Assembly: GCF_009834565.1 (NCBI RefSeq)
Contig: NZ_CP019428.1
Coordinates: 4,216,001-4,280,000, forward strand
Reading direction: 5' to 3'
Length of the DNA stretch: 64,000 nt
Origin: Pseudomonas sp. R76
GTDB lineage: Bacteria; Pseudomonadota; Gammaproteobacteria; Pseudomonadales; Pseudomonadaceae
This document shows positions 9,398-18,857 of the stretch, piece after piece (positions within the stretch are counted from its first letter, which is position 1; each line of letters opens with the position of its first letter). The position numbers and the translations under genes are program-made. The notes under the pieces are model-generated. The model worked only from the letters and a program-made list of their open reading frames with translations, ran no database searches and was not told the origin of the DNA.

Positions 9398-10143
9398 TAT
9401 TACTGATTTCAGATTTGCATCTGGAAGAGGAGCGCCCGGATATCACCCGGGCGTTTCTGGATTTGCTCCACGGCCGCGCCCGTGGCGCCCAGGCGTTGTA
9501 CATTCTGGGGGACTTCTTTGAAGCCTGGATAGGCGACGATGGGATGACACCGTTCCAGCGCTCGATTTGTACAGCATTGCGCGAGCTGAGCGACAGCGGC
9601 ACCCCGATTTTCATCATGCACGGCAACCGCGATTTCCTGATCGGCAAGGCGTTCTGCAAAGCGGCAGGCGCCACCTTGCTCAAGGACCCGAGTGTCGTGC
9701 AGTTTTATGGCGAGCCCGTGCTATTGATGCACGGCGACAGCCTGTGCACCCGCGACGTCGGCTATATGAAGCTGCGGCGCGTCCTGCGCAACCCGATTGT
9801 GTTGTTTGTCCTGCGGCACCTGCCCTTGCGCACCCGGCACAAATTGGCACGCAAGCTGCGCAGCGAGAGCACTGCCCAAGTGCGCATGAAAGCCAACGAC
9901 ATTGTCGATGTGACGCCCGAGGAAGTGCCGCGGGTGATGCAGCAGTTTGGCGTGCGCACGTTAGTCCACGGCCATACGCACCGCCCCGCCATTCATAAGC
10001 TGCAGATTGGCGACCAGGCGGCCAAGCGCATTGTGCTGGGGGATTGGGACAAGCAGGGTTGGGCGTTGCAGGTGGATGAGCAAGGGTTTGCGCTGGCGGC
10101 GTTTGACTTCGTCAATCCGCAGCTGGCGTTGCCTGGCGCTTGA
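9394..10143 (+). CDS. lpxH: UDP-2,3-diacylglucosamine diphosphatase
   Basis: A 249-residue metallophosphoesterase that hydrolyses UDP-2,3-diacylglucosamine to lipid X and UMP in lipid A synthesis, at the inner face of the inner membrane. All calcineurin-like motifs are present: SDLHL (residues 6-10), [11 protein letters not shown] (39-49), GNRDF, HGD and VHGHTHRP. The start is GTG at 9394 ([10 protein letters not shown]) overlapping the ppiB stop. Length agrees with LpxH (about 240-250). Confidence 0.96.
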   Translation: MILLISDLHLEEERPDITRAFLDLLHGRARGAQALYILGDFFEAWIGDDGMTPFQRSICTALRELSDSGTPIFIMHGNRDFLIGKAFCKAAGATLLKDPSVVQFYGEPVLLMHGDSLCTRDVGYMKLRRVLRNPIVLFVLRHLPLRTRHKLARKLRSESTAQVRMKANDIVDVTPEEVPRVMQQFGVRTLVHGHTHRPAIHKLQIGDQAAKRIVLGDWDKQGWALQVDEQGFALAAFDFVNPQLALPGA

Positions 10144-10147
10144 CCCA

Positions 10148-10261
10148 GATCGTTCCCACGCTCTGCGTGGGAATGCCGCTTTGGACGCTCGGCGTCCGCT
10201 TTTGAAGGTCGTGACGCAGAGCGTCACAGGAGGCGTTCCCACGCGGAGCGTGGGAACGATC
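10148..10261. repeat. complex palindromic repeat, GATCGTTCCCACGC class (copy 2)
   Basis: Same plan as 5358-5491: GATCGTTCCCACGC begins at 10148, its inverse ends GGGAACGATC at 10261, with inner palindromes GGACGCTCGGCGTCC and GTGACGCAGAGCGTCAC. It fills the space between the convergent lpxH and efflux pump genes. Confidence 0.9.
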
Positions 10262-10273
10262 CTCAACCTCGAA

Positions 10274-11809
10274 TCAGTGCCCCGAAGCCTCCGGCCCGGC
10301 CTTCGCCGCAAATGGCGGTTTGGCCAGCCACACAATCACGATCAAGCCCATGAACATCCATCCCAGCAACGTGAAGTAATCCACGGTGGACATCATGTAC
10401 GCCTGGCTGGTGAGGATCTGGTCCAGCTGCGCATAGGCCTTGTGCCCTGCCCCGCCAAGCGCCTGCAAGGCATCGCGGGTTGCCGAGTCGTAGGTGGTCA
10501 TGTTCTCGCTCATGTACGCATGGTGCTGGTCGGCGCGGCGAATCCAGATCCAGGTGGTCAGCGAGGCCGCAAAGCTGCCGCCCAAGGTCCGCAGGAACGT
10601 GGCCAAACCCGCGCCATCGGCGATTTGCGCCGGCGGCAAGTCGGACATCAGGATGCTCAAGGTCGGCATGAAGAACAGCGCCACGCCGATACCCATGAAC
10701 AGCTGCACCAGGGCGATGTGGGTGAAGTCGACCTCATTGGTGAAGCCGGCGCGCATAAAGCAGCTCAGGCCAATCGCCAAAAATGCCAGGCCCGCCAGCA
10801 AGCGCAGGTCGAACTTGTGCGCGTACTTGCCCACAAACGGCGACATCAGCACCGGCAGAATCCCGATCGGCGCCACCGCCAGGCCCGCCCAAGTGGCGGT
10901 GTAGCCCATCTGGGTTTGCAGCCATTGCGGCAGGATCAGGTTGATGCCGAAGAAACCCGCGTAACCCAGGATCAGCACAATGGTGCCGATGCGGAAGTTG
11001 CGATAGGCAAACAACCGCAAGTTAACCACCGGGTGCTTGTCGGTCAGCTCCCAAATGATGAACACCGCCAGGGCAACCGCCGAAATCACCGCACCAATAA
11101 TGATGAAGTTGGATTCGAACCAGTCCAGGTCGTTGCCCTTGTCGAGGATGATCTGCAAGGCGCCGACACCGACAATCAAACTCAGCAGGCCGACGTAATC
11201 CATCGGCTGGTAACTGGTGACCACCGGGCGTTTTTTCAGCTGCGAACGCACCACCATCACCGCGAAGATACCGATGGGCACGTTGATAAAGAAGATCCAC
11301 GGCCAGCTGTAGCTGTCGGTGATCCAGCCGCCGAGGATGGGGCCGGCAATCGGCGCCACCACCGTGACCATTGCCAGTAACGCCAGGGCCATGCCGCGCC
11401 TTGCCGGCGGGTACACCGCAATCAGCAAGGTCTGGGTCATTGGGTACAGCGGCCCGGCCACCAGGCCTTGCAACACCCGAAAGCCGATCAGCTCAGGCAT
11501 CGAGGTGGAAATACCGCACAGGAACGACGCCAGCACAAACAGGATGGTCGCCCACAAAAACAGCTTCACCTCGCCAAAGCGCCGGCTGAGCCAGCCGGTC
11601 AGCGGCAAGGCAATTGCGTTGCTCACCGCAAACGAGGTGATGACCCAGGTGCCCTGCTCCGAACTCACGCCGAGGTTGCCGGAAATGGTCGGCAACGCCA
11701 CGTTGGCGATGGTGGTGTCGAGCACCTGCATAAAGGTCGCCAGCGACAGGCCAATAGTGGCCATCAACAAGCTCGGCGGCCTAAAGGACGCGGGGGCGTT
11801 AGCACTCAT
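10274..11809 (-). CDS. emrB: DHA2 family MFS drug efflux permease (EmrB-like)
   Basis: A 511-residue inner-membrane transporter with about 14 helices. LDTTIANVALPTI (motif D1 of DHA2 drug:H+ antiporters) is near residue 31, WVITSFAVSNAIALPLTGWLSRRFGEV is motif A region, and GPILGGWITDSYSWPWIFFINVPIG is motif C of the 14-TM subgroup. It is expected to export hydrophobic toxicants using the proton gradient, with the HlyD-type adaptor (11809-13008) and the outer membrane channel (13024-14475). Its ATG overlaps the adaptor stop by one base. Confidence 0.92.
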   Translation of the reverse strand: MSANAPASFRPPSLLMATIGLSLATFMQVLDTTIANVALPTISGNLGVSSEQGTWVITSFAVSNAIALPLTGWLSRRFGEVKLFLWATILFVLASFLCGISTSMPELIGFRVLQGLVAGPLYPMTQTLLIAVYPPARRGMALALLAMVTVVAPIAGPILGGWITDSYSWPWIFFINVPIGIFAVMVVRSQLKKRPVVTSYQPMDYVGLLSLIVGVGALQIILDKGNDLDWFESNFIIIGAVISAVALAVFIIWELTDKHPVVNLRLFAYRNFRIGTIVLILGYAGFFGINLILPQWLQTQMGYTATWAGLAVAPIGILPVLMSPFVGKYAHKFDLRLLAGLAFLAIGLSCFMRAGFTNEVDFTHIALVQLFMGIGVALFFMPTLSILMSDLPPAQIADGAGLATFLRTLGGSFAASLTTWIWIRRADQHHAYMSENMTTYDSATRDALQALGGAGHKAYAQLDQILTSQAYMMSTVDYFTLLGWMFMGLIVIVWLAKPPFAAKAGPEASGH

Positions 11810-13008
11810 CAGCGTTGCACAGCCTTGGGCGCGGCGAGGCTGTTGTCATGGATCAACTGGGTGATCATGGCGTCGGCTTCGGCCAATTGGCGGTCATACA
11901 CGTTGGTGGTGAACGAGGCCTTTTGCGGCGCCTGTTGCGCCAGCACCGGGCCGCTCTGGTCGTGCAGGTCCACATTGACCACGGTGCTCAAGCCCACACG
12001 CAGCGGGTGCTTGGCCAGTTCGTCGGCGTTGATATGGATACGCACAGGCACCCGTTGCACAATCTTGATCCAGTTACCGGTGGCGTTCTGCGCCGGCAGC
12101 AGGGCGAACGCGCTGCCGGTACCGGCGCCCAGGCTGTCAACGGTGCCGCTGAACTTGACGTCACTGCCGTAGATGTCCGACTCGATGTCCACCGGCTGAC
12201 CAATACGCATATCGCGCAGTTGGGTTTCTTTGAAGTTGGCATCAATCCATAGCTGATCCAGCGGGATCACCGCCATCAACGCCGTGCCCGGCTGCACACG
12301 CTGGCCCAGTTGCACGGTGCGCTTGGCCACATAGCCGGTAACCGGTGCGATCAAGGTGCTGCGCGCATTGGTCAAGTAAGCCTGGCGCAGTTGCGCGGCG
12401 GCGGCTTGCACGTCCGGGTGCGACGAAATCACCGTGTCATCCACCAGCGCGCTGGAGGTCTTGAATTGTTGCTGCACATTGGCCAGGGCGTTTTGCGCCG
12501 AGGTCAGGTCGTCACGGGCGTGGGACAGTTCTTCCTGGGAAATCGCGCCGCTGGCGGCGAGGTTCTTACGCCGGTTGTAGTTGTCCTGAGCCTTTTGCAC
12601 GTTGGCCTGCTGGGCCAGCACCTGGGCTTTCATACCGTCGACGTTGCTGTACAAACCCCGCACTTGGCGCACGGTACGCGCCAGGTTGGCCTGGGCACTT
12701 TGCAGGCCGACGGCAGCGTCATTCGGGTCGAAGTTGATCAACACCTGGCCTTCGTGAACCAGGTCGCCATCGTCAGCGCCGATGCTGACCACAGTGCCCG
12801 TCACCAGCGGCGTGATTTCCACCACGTTGCCATTCACATAAGCGTCGTCGGTGCTTTCACTGAAGCGCCCGTAAAGCTCATACCAGCCCCAAACGCCCAA
12901 GGCGCCGAGGATGACGATCAGCGCCAGGCCAATCAGCATGATCTTGCGTTTGCGCGGGTTGGTGTCTTTGGGTTGTTCGTTTGCTTGGGTGTTTTCGGCA
13001 GTGGCCAT
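11809..13008 (-). CDS. emrA: HlyD/EmrA family membrane fusion protein
   Basis: A 399-residue periplasmic adaptor. A polar N-terminus is followed by one membrane anchor (about residues 25-47, IMLIGLALIVILGALGVWGW), the biotinyl-lipoyl-like strand DGDLVHEGQVLINFD, a long alpha-hairpin (residues about 110-220) and LIAPVTGYVAKRTVQLGQRV. This is the EmrA layout, which bridges an MFS permease to an outer membrane channel. It lies 15 bases after the channel gene and overlaps the permease gene by one base. Confidence 0.92.
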   Translation of the reverse strand: MATAENTQANEQPKDTNPRKRKIMLIGLALIVILGALGVWGWYELYGRFSESTDDAYVNGNVVEITPLVTGTVVSIGADDGDLVHEGQVLINFDPNDAAVGLQSAQANLARTVRQVRGLYSNVDGMKAQVLAQQANVQKAQDNYNRRKNLAASGAISQEELSHARDDLTSAQNALANVQQQFKTSSALVDDTVISSHPDVQAAAAQLRQAYLTNARSTLIAPVTGYVAKRTVQLGQRVQPGTALMAVIPLDQLWIDANFKETQLRDMRIGQPVDIESDIYGSDVKFSGTVDSLGAGTGSAFALLPAQNATGNWIKIVQRVPVRIHINADELAKHPLRVGLSTVVNVDLHDQSGPVLAQQAPQKASFTTNVYDRQLAEADAMITQLIHDNSLAAPKAVQR

Positions 13009-13023
13009 GACAATTACCTCAAA

Positions 13024-14475
13024 TTATTCCGTGCGTGTAGCTGGGGTGGTCGCGGCCACGTTTTTGGCGTCGTACCCGCCACCCAGGGCCTGCATCAATT
13101 GAATCGACAGATCGATCTGTGCCGCATTCAGCGTCGCCAGCTGACGCTGGGCCTGCAGCAATTGCTGCTCGATGCTGAGCACATCGAGGTAATTGCCGAT
13201 CCCCGAGCTGTAGCGTTGCACCCCGGTGTCGTAGGACTGCTGGGCAATGTCCGCGGCGTGTTGCTGCGCCTGGATCTGCCGACCGGTGTCACGCAATTGC
13301 GAAAGGGTGTTGCCGATATCGCCCAAGGCTTGCACCAGGGTTTTGTTGTACTGGGCCACGGCCAGGTCGTAATCGGCATCGCGGGCATCGAGGTCGGCGC
13401 GCAAGCGGCCGCCGTCGAAGATCGGCAACGAGATCGTCGGCGCAATGCTGAAGAAACGGCTGGCCGAACCAAACATCGCGTCCCCCAGCAACGACTCGGC
13501 CCCGGCGCTCGCGCTCAGGTTGAGGTTGGGGTAGAAGCGGGTTTTGCTCGCGGCAATGTTCTTGCTCGCGGCTTCGACGCGCCAGCGTGCGGCGATCAGG
13601 TCCGGGCGACGGCCCAGCAACTCGGCCGGCAGCACCGAAGGAACCGCTACCGCACTGGGTTTAAGCACGTTCGGGCGGGTCAGTTCGTTGCCACGGTCCG
13701 GGCCTTTACCGAGTAATACGGCGAGGGCGATCTTGGCGCTTTGCAGCTGTTTTTCCGCATCGATCAGTTGCGACTGGGAGCTGGCTTCCAGGCTTTCGGT
13801 CTGCTGGTACTGGTACTGGCTGTCGATACCGGAACTCAGGCGACGCTTGCTCAAGTCGAGCATCTGGCGGGTGCGCTTGAGGTCGTCGGCGGCCAAGTCA
13901 CGCACGATGTGGGCCTGGCCCAAGTCGCTGTAAGCCTTGGCGACGTTGGCGGCCAAGGTAAGACGCGCGGCTTGCTGATCGACTTCGGCGGCACGCGCCT
14001 GGCCCAAGGCGGCTTCCCAGGCGGCCCGTTGGCCACCCCAGAGGTCGAAGTTGTAATTGAAGCTGGCGCCGATATTTCTCACGGTGGCGTAGGCATCGCC
14101 CTCACCACGCGGGTCCTGATCCTTGGCCAGGCGCGAACGGCTCACGCCGGCGCTGGCATCCAGGGTGGGCATGCGTGCGGCGTCGGCGGCATAGGCGGCG
14201 GCTTCGGCCTGGTGGGCACGGGCGCTGGCGACTTGCATGTCCGGGCTGTTTTGCAGGGCTTCGTGGATCAGGCCGTCTAATTGTGGGTCGCCCAGGCTTT
14301 TCCACCAGTCGGCAGTCGGCCATGCGGCGTTGGACAGCGTCACGCCACTGAGGGATTTACCGGTTTGCAACGTGTTGGCGTCGAGGCGTTGGCCCTGGGT
14401 GTCGAGGCCGCTGAAGTTGGCGCAACCGGCCATGCTCATCGCCACCAGCACCAGGCTAAGTGCGCGTGTGTTCAT
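13024..14475 (-). CDS. NodT-type outer membrane efflux lipoprotein
   Basis: A 483-residue TolC-like channel of the NodT family. The N-terminus MNTRALSLVLVAMSMAGCAN is a lipoprotein signal with lipobox MAGC, cleaving before Cys18. The repeated long helical regions (about residues 70-200 and 270-420) and the LGRRPDLIAARWRVEAASKNIAASKTRFYPNLNLSAS-type block are typical. It would form the outer membrane duct of the efflux pump whose other parts follow. It is translationally coupled to the upstream marR gene (four-base overlap). Confidence 0.92.
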   Translation of the reverse strand: MNTRALSLVLVAMSMAGCANFSGLDTQGQRLDANTLQTGKSLSGVTLSNAAWPTADWWKSLGDPQLDGLIHEALQNSPDMQVASARAHQAEAAAYAADAARMPTLDASAGVSRSRLAKDQDPRGEGDAYATVRNIGASFNYNFDLWGGQRAAWEAALGQARAAEVDQQAARLTLAANVAKAYSDLGQAHIVRDLAADDLKRTRQMLDLSKRRLSSGIDSQYQYQQTESLEASSQSQLIDAEKQLQSAKIALAVLLGKGPDRGNELTRPNVLKPSAVAVPSVLPAELLGRRPDLIAARWRVEAASKNIAASKTRFYPNLNLSASAGAESLLGDAMFGSASRFFSIAPTISLPIFDGGRLRADLDARDADYDLAVAQYNKTLVQALGDIGNTLSQLRDTGRQIQAQQHAADIAQQSYDTGVQRYSSGIGNYLDVLSIEQQLLQAQRQLATLNAAQIDLSIQLMQALGGGYDAKNVAATTPATRTE

Positions 14476-14945
14476 TGATTACCTACCCGCTGGATGACGA
14501 TGGCGTCACCGGCAGCTACCAGAATTTTCGTGAGGATTTTTTCCAGGGTTTGCAACTCACCGGGCTCCAGGGCGCCGGCCAGTTCATTCATCGACTGCGC
14601 ACCGATATGCGGCAGCATGTCTGCCAGGCGCTGGCCGTCTTCAGTGAGTACCAACTGCACCTGGCGCCGGTCCTGCTCGGAACGCTTGCGCGCCAGCAGG
14701 CCCTTTTGCTCCAGACGGTCGAGCATGCGCGTCATCGAACCGCTGTCCAGCGACAGGTTGCGGCACAGCTCGGCCGGGGTGTCGACGTCAAACTGGGCAA
14801 TGATGATCAACACCTTGAACTGCGCGGCGGTGACGCCATGCGGTTCCATATGGGTGTCGATAATACGGTCCTTGAGCAGCGCCGCCCGGCCCAGCAACAG
14901 GCCGAGGTGGCAGTTGCGAAAGCTGTCAGGGGTGAAGTGGGGCAT
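14472..14945 (-). CDS. MarR family transcriptional regulator of the efflux operon
   Basis: A 157-residue winged-helix repressor. The DNA-binding part spans about residues 38-105 (VTAAQFKVLIIIAQF, LSLDSGSMTRMLDRLEQKGLLARKRSEQDRRQVQLVLTEDG), with the DRR wing motif of MarR. It is first in the operon marR-channel-adaptor-permease, which is the usual autoregulated arrangement. Two palindromes directly upstream (14962-15008) are its likely operators. The inducing ligand is unknown; EmrR/MprA-type regulators sense phenolic or lipophilic compounds. Confidence 0.9.
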   Translation of the reverse strand: MPHFTPDSFRNCHLGLLLGRAALLKDRIIDTHMEPHGVTAAQFKVLIIIAQFDVDTPAELCRNLSLDSGSMTRMLDRLEQKGLLARKRSEQDRRQVQLVLTEDGQRLADMLPHIGAQSMNELAGALEPGELQTLEKILTKILVAAGDAIVIQRVGNQ

Positions 14946-14961
14946 CGGAAGTCACCTTATT

Positions 14962-15008
14962 ACTGCCTAGGCAGTGAATGTATGACAAGATGTTACTGCT
15001 TAGGCAGC
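14962..15008 (-). promoter_or_regulatory. tandem palindromic operators of the MarR-controlled operon
   Basis: A perfect palindrome ACTGCCTAGGCAGT (14962-14975) and a near copy ACTGCTTAGGCAGC (14995-15008) are spaced 33 bp centre to centre, about three helical turns. They lie 17 bases upstream of the marR start. Position and symmetry support MarR-dimer binding and autorepression; binding itself is inferred. Confidence 0.75.
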
Positions 15009-15060
15009 GAATGTCAAATGGAATTATTAGCTTGCTTGCTAATTTCGCGACGGAAGGCAA

Positions 15061-15147
15061 GTGGGAGCTGGCTTGCCTGCGATAGCGGTGTGTCAGTCAA
15101 CACATTGTCGACTGAGGTATCGCCATCGCAGGCAAGCCAGCTCCCAC
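15061..15147. repeat. REPIN, GTGGGAGCTGGCTTGCCTGCGAT class
   Basis: Inverted arms at 15061-15083 and 15125-15147 of GTGGGAGCTGGCTTGCCTGC plus GAT, between marR and the tamB stop. The same class occurs at 54305-54393. Confidence 0.92.
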
Positions 15148-15167
15148 ATTTTTTACTGCTTAGGGGC

Positions 15168-18100
15168 TTAAAAATCCCGCTTGTAGAAGATATCCAGCGA
15201 GCTGGCCACGCCACTTGCCACTTCCAGGTATACCTTTTTGCTCAGCAAGTAACGCAAGGCAATGGTGCTGGCCGGTTCGAACACCCCCACGCCATAACGC
15301 AGGCTGAGTTTTTCGGTGATCTTGCCGCTGGCGACCACGGAGGTGTTATTGCCGGTGCCCTGGGTGTCGAGGTCGAAGTCCTGGATCCCGAGCTTGGTGG
15401 CGATATCCGAGGTCACCCCGGCGCTGCCCATCAAGCCCAGGCCCAAGGCGGCTTCGGCGAGCATGTTGTTGTCTTCGCCGGTGTTGTTGCGCGAACGCCC
15501 CAGCACCAGGTACGACAGCGCATCCTCTTGGGGCATGGCCGGCTCGGAGAAAATTTGCGTGGTCGGCTGTTCGGCGCTGCCGCTCAGGCGAATGCCGGCG
15601 GTCACGGTTCTGGACGGTTCGGTGACCACGCGTATGGCTTCGATATCCAGGAACGGTTGGTCCAACGGCCCGGCGAACAGCAGCCGCGCACGGCGCACAT
15701 TGAGCCGCTGCCCATAGGCGCGGTAGCGGCCATCGTTGAGCCACAACTCGCCACGGGTGTCCATGTTGTCGCCAATGTGCACCTGGCCCTGGACCTTGGC
15801 GGTAAGGCCGAAGCCGGCGAAGTTGAGCTGGTCTTCGCCCACCACCACATCAATGTCCATGGCCATCGCCATCGGCGGCTTGCCCTCTTCGGTCTGGCTG
15901 CCGACGATCACGGTGTCATCCGAGACCTTGACGGTGGACGGCGGCAATTCACGCACGGTGATATCGCCACGCGGGATGTGCACCTTGCCGGCAATCGCCA
16001 GCTTGTCGTTTTTCAGGCTGATTTTCAGGTCGGGCGCCACTTCCAGCGTCGCATAAGGCTCCACGGTGACCGGCAGTTTTGAGCCTTGCAGGCTGAGGTC
16101 GACGACCAAGGCCTGGCCCCAGTCGATCTGCCCCTTGAGGCTGCCCTGCCCGGCCTTGCCACTGCTCCAGGCGCCGTTCAACTGAACGCTTTCGCCGGCA
16201 ATCAACGCTTGCACGTTCAAGCCTTCAAGGCTGATTGGCAGTTCCGGCCCGGAGATTTCGCCGCCAACCAGGTTGACACTGCCGTTGACCTGCGGCGCCA
16301 ACAAACCACCGGAGATACGGCCGTTGCCGTTGAGCTTGCCGGTGAGTTTTTCGACCATCGGCACAAACGGTCGCGCCACTGCGAGGTCCAGGCCGTTGAG
16401 GCTGAAATTACCGGTGATCGGCTTGTTCTTCGGCAGCGGGTTGATCTGCGCCTGCACCAGCAACTCGCCGAGCTTGCCGCCACGGAAATTCAGCTGGGTG
16501 TCGATACGCTTGGGATTGAGCGTGGTTTCCAGCTTCAAGGTGTCGTAAGGGAAATCCAGCCACTGGTCCTTGTCCTTGACGCGCAACGTGCCGCCACTGG
16601 CATCGACCGAAACGACGCCCTTGGGCCCGCTGTCAGGCAGGTCAAGTTGGACGTCGGCGTTGAGCTTGCCCTGCCAGGCGAAGTCCTTGGGCAGGAACGC
16701 CGCCAGGCTGTCGATGGGGAATTGCTTGAGGTGGTAGCGCAGCTTCGGTTCCGGCATCAGCCGTTGGTCTTCGCCGCACAGGCTGGCCGGGCCGGACACC
16801 CAGCAGTGTGCGGCAAACGTCAGCTTGCCGTCGGCCAGGCGTTCGATTTTCGCCGGCGCCTGCAGCTTCCAGTCCTGGCCACCGGCTTGTACGTCACCGC
16901 TGGCCAGGCGCCCGCGCCAGTTGCCTTTATCAAGGTTGCCGTCCAGGGCCAGGGCCAATTTGACCAACGGCCCGGCGAGGTCAAGCTGGACTTTCTGGCT
17001 CTTGATATCGCCTTGGGCGCTGGCCGTCAGGGTGCCGACCTGGGTCTCACCGGCCTGGATGCCGCTGCCCTTGAGGTCGATTTTCGCGCGCTGGGCGTTA
17101 TCGAGTGTGGCGTCGAGACTGAGGTTTTGCAGGTGATTGTCAGCGAATGCCAGCTGCTGGCCCTTGAGGTCGAGCTTGCCTTGCGGCGCCTTCAACGTGC
17201 CGGCCACATCGACGCGGCCATTGATTTGCCCGCGCAGCTGCGGCCACAGTTGGGCGAGGCGCGACAGCTTGATATCGATCTGCCCGGCCAAGCGTTGTTG
17301 CAGGCTGCCGCTGCCATTGATGCGGTTGTCGCCCAGGCGAATATCCAGGTTGGCCAGGGTCCATTGCTCGCCCGCGCCTTCGGCCTTGGCCGCCAGCACG
17401 GCGATTTGGCCACGCAAGCGGCCCTTGAGGTCGAGGTCGGCGTTCAGCTTGAGCTGTTCATTTTTGAATTCGCCTTTGCTGCGCAATGGCCCGGCCAATG
17501 TGCCCGGCAACTCAGCGACCCAGTACGCCGGGTTCAACGCCGACAGGTCGAGTGCGGTGTCCCAGGCGATGCCGTCGGCAAACTGCAGGTTCAGGTGGCC
17601 TTCGGCCTTGCCTTGGCCGGCCGTCAGTTTCAGCTCGGGCAGGAAGATTTGCTTGAGGTCGCCACTGAACGGTGTGACCACGTTGAACTTGCCGGCCGGG
17701 CCGTCGAGGTCGGCTTTAAGGTTGCCGAGGTAGTTGCCGTCTTTATAAGAGATTTCGCCATTGAACGTACGCAACGCGACCTGCGGCTCATCGATCAAGG
17801 GGTAGAGACGGTGCCAAGGGAAATCCAGCCAGTCGATCCTCGCGTCAGCGCTGAAGCCTTGTTGCCAGTCGAGGTTGGCGCTGAGTTTGAGGCTTTGTTT
17901 GTCGCCGGCGGTTAAATCCAGGCCAGCAATCTGCGCGCCCTTGGCGTCGACTTTGCCTTGCAGCAGCAGGTCCACCGGGCCTTTTTCCGCTGGCAGAACG
18001 GCCTTGCCCAGCAGTTGATAACCGCTGCTCAGGTCGCCCTTGGCGGTGAGGTCCAGTTGATTGAGTTGCAGGGTGTCGGGCAACTCGGCGCCGGGTTTGA

Positions 18101-18857
18101 AAGCGTCAGCGGTGATGTGCAGTTGCGCGGGCAGGTTCTCCACCAGCGGTTGCAGCTCGCCGCTGAGCTTGGCGGGCAAGTAGCCGCTGCTGTCGGCGTC
18201 GAGCTTGAGGGTCTTGAGCAGGTCACCGTCGATTTTCAACGCAACTTGCCACGGCGCGCCACCGGGTGCGTAAGGCAGGCTCAGGTTGCCAGTGGCACTC
18301 AGCGGCCAGTCGCCGGTCGGTTGCAGAAGGCCGGCGAGGTCCAGCACCAAGCCGTCGCGCTGCAGGTGCACCGAGTCGATCTGCATCCCGGCAGCCGTCC
18401 AGTGCGCGGCCAATTGCAGGCCCTTGAGCTCTTCGCTGCCATTAAACAGCAGGCTACCGACGCGAACGTCGCCCAACTGTATCGCCACCGGCAGTTTTAA
18501 CTCAGGCAGTTGAATCGGGCCGCTGCTGCTTTCTTCGGTGCTGGGCGGAAACTGCAGGCTGACCTGCTCCACATCCAGCTTATTGACGCACAAGGTCATG
18601 CGCAGCAGGCACGCCGGTGACCAGTCAAACTTCGGCGCATTGAGTTCGACGCGGCTGGCGTCCTGCTGCCAGAGCAGATGATCGGCGCTCCACTGGCCAC
18701 CCAAGTGGCCCTGGAAATTCTCCACCGTCAGCCCCGGCACCTGACCCAAGGCCCAACGGCTGCCTGCTTGGGTGCCAAGCACGGTCCACAGCGCCAACAC
18801 AACCAGGGCGAGGACCGCCACAACGGCCAGCCCCGCTATTTTCAAACCACGCATCAC
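15168..18857 (-). CDS. tamB: translocation and assembly module subunit TamB
   Basis: A 1229-residue AsmA-like/TamB protein (DUF490 C-terminal domain). A single N-terminal signal anchor (about residues 7-28, IAGLAVVAVLALVVLALWTVLG) precedes a very long beta-strand-rich periplasmic part, ending with the TamB domain (about residues 880-1229: LEVAPDLKISLKNDKLAIAGKVHIPRGDITVRELP, LDTQG, and a final Phe as in outer-membrane-interacting proteins). TamB spans the periplasm and is involved in autotransporter assembly and phospholipid transport to the outer membrane. It overlaps tamA by four bases. Confidence 0.95.
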   Translation of the reverse strand: MMRGLKIAGLAVVAVLALVVLALWTVLGTQAGSRWALGQVPGLTVENFQGHLGGQWSADHLLWQQDASRVELNAPKFDWSPACLLRMTLCVNKLDVEQVSLQFPPSTEESSSGPIQLPELKLPVAIQLGDVRVGSLLFNGSEELKGLQLAAHWTAAGMQIDSVHLQRDGLVLDLAGLLQPTGDWPLSATGNLSLPYAPGGAPWQVALKIDGDLLKTLKLDADSSGYLPAKLSGELQPLVENLPAQLHITADAFKPGAELPDTLQLNQLDLTAKGDLSSGYQLLGKAVLPAEKGPVDLLLQGKVDAKGAQIAGLDLTAGDKQSLKLSANLDWQQGFSADARIDWLDFPWHRLYPLIDEPQVALRTFNGEISYKDGNYLGNLKADLDGPAGKFNVVTPFSGDLKQIFLPELKLTAGQGKAEGHLNLQFADGIAWDTALDLSALNPAYWVAELPGTLAGPLRSKGEFKNEQLKLNADLDLKGRLRGQIAVLAAKAEGAGEQWTLANLDIRLGDNRINGSGSLQQRLAGQIDIKLSRLAQLWPQLRGQINGRVDVAGTLKAPQGKLDLKGQQLAFADNHLQNLSLDATLDNAQRAKIDLKGSGIQAGETQVGTLTASAQGDIKSQKVQLDLAGPLVKLALALDGNLDKGNWRGRLASGDVQAGGQDWKLQAPAKIERLADGKLTFAAHCWVSGPASLCGEDQRLMPEPKLRYHLKQFPIDSLAAFLPKDFAWQGKLNADVQLDLPDSGPKGVVSVDASGGTLRVKDKDQWLDFPYDTLKLETTLNPKRIDTQLNFRGGKLGELLVQAQINPLPKNKPITGNFSLNGLDLAVARPFVPMVEKLTGKLNGNGRISGGLLAPQVNGSVNLVGGEISGPELPISLEGLNVQALIAGESVQLNGAWSSGKAGQGSLKGQIDWGQALVVDLSLQGSKLPVTVEPYATLEVAPDLKISLKNDKLAIAGKVHIPRGDITVRELPPSTVKVSDDTVIVGSQTEEGKPPMAMAMDIDVVVGEDQLNFAGFGLTAKVQGQVHIGDNMDTRGELWLNDGRYRAYGQRLNVRRARLLFAGPLDQPFLDIEAIRVVTEPSRTVTAGIRLSGSAEQPTTQIFSEPAMPQEDALSYLVLGRSRNNTGEDNNMLAEAALGLGLMGSAGVTSDIATKLGIQDFDLDTQGTGNNTSVVASGKITEKLSLRYGVGVFEPASTIALRYLLSKKVYLEVASGVASSLDIFYKRDF

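Noticed and set aside
14962..15008. Considered as part of the adjacent REPIN
   Set aside because: The palindromes have a different sequence from the REP arms and lie directly before marR, matching an operator pair.
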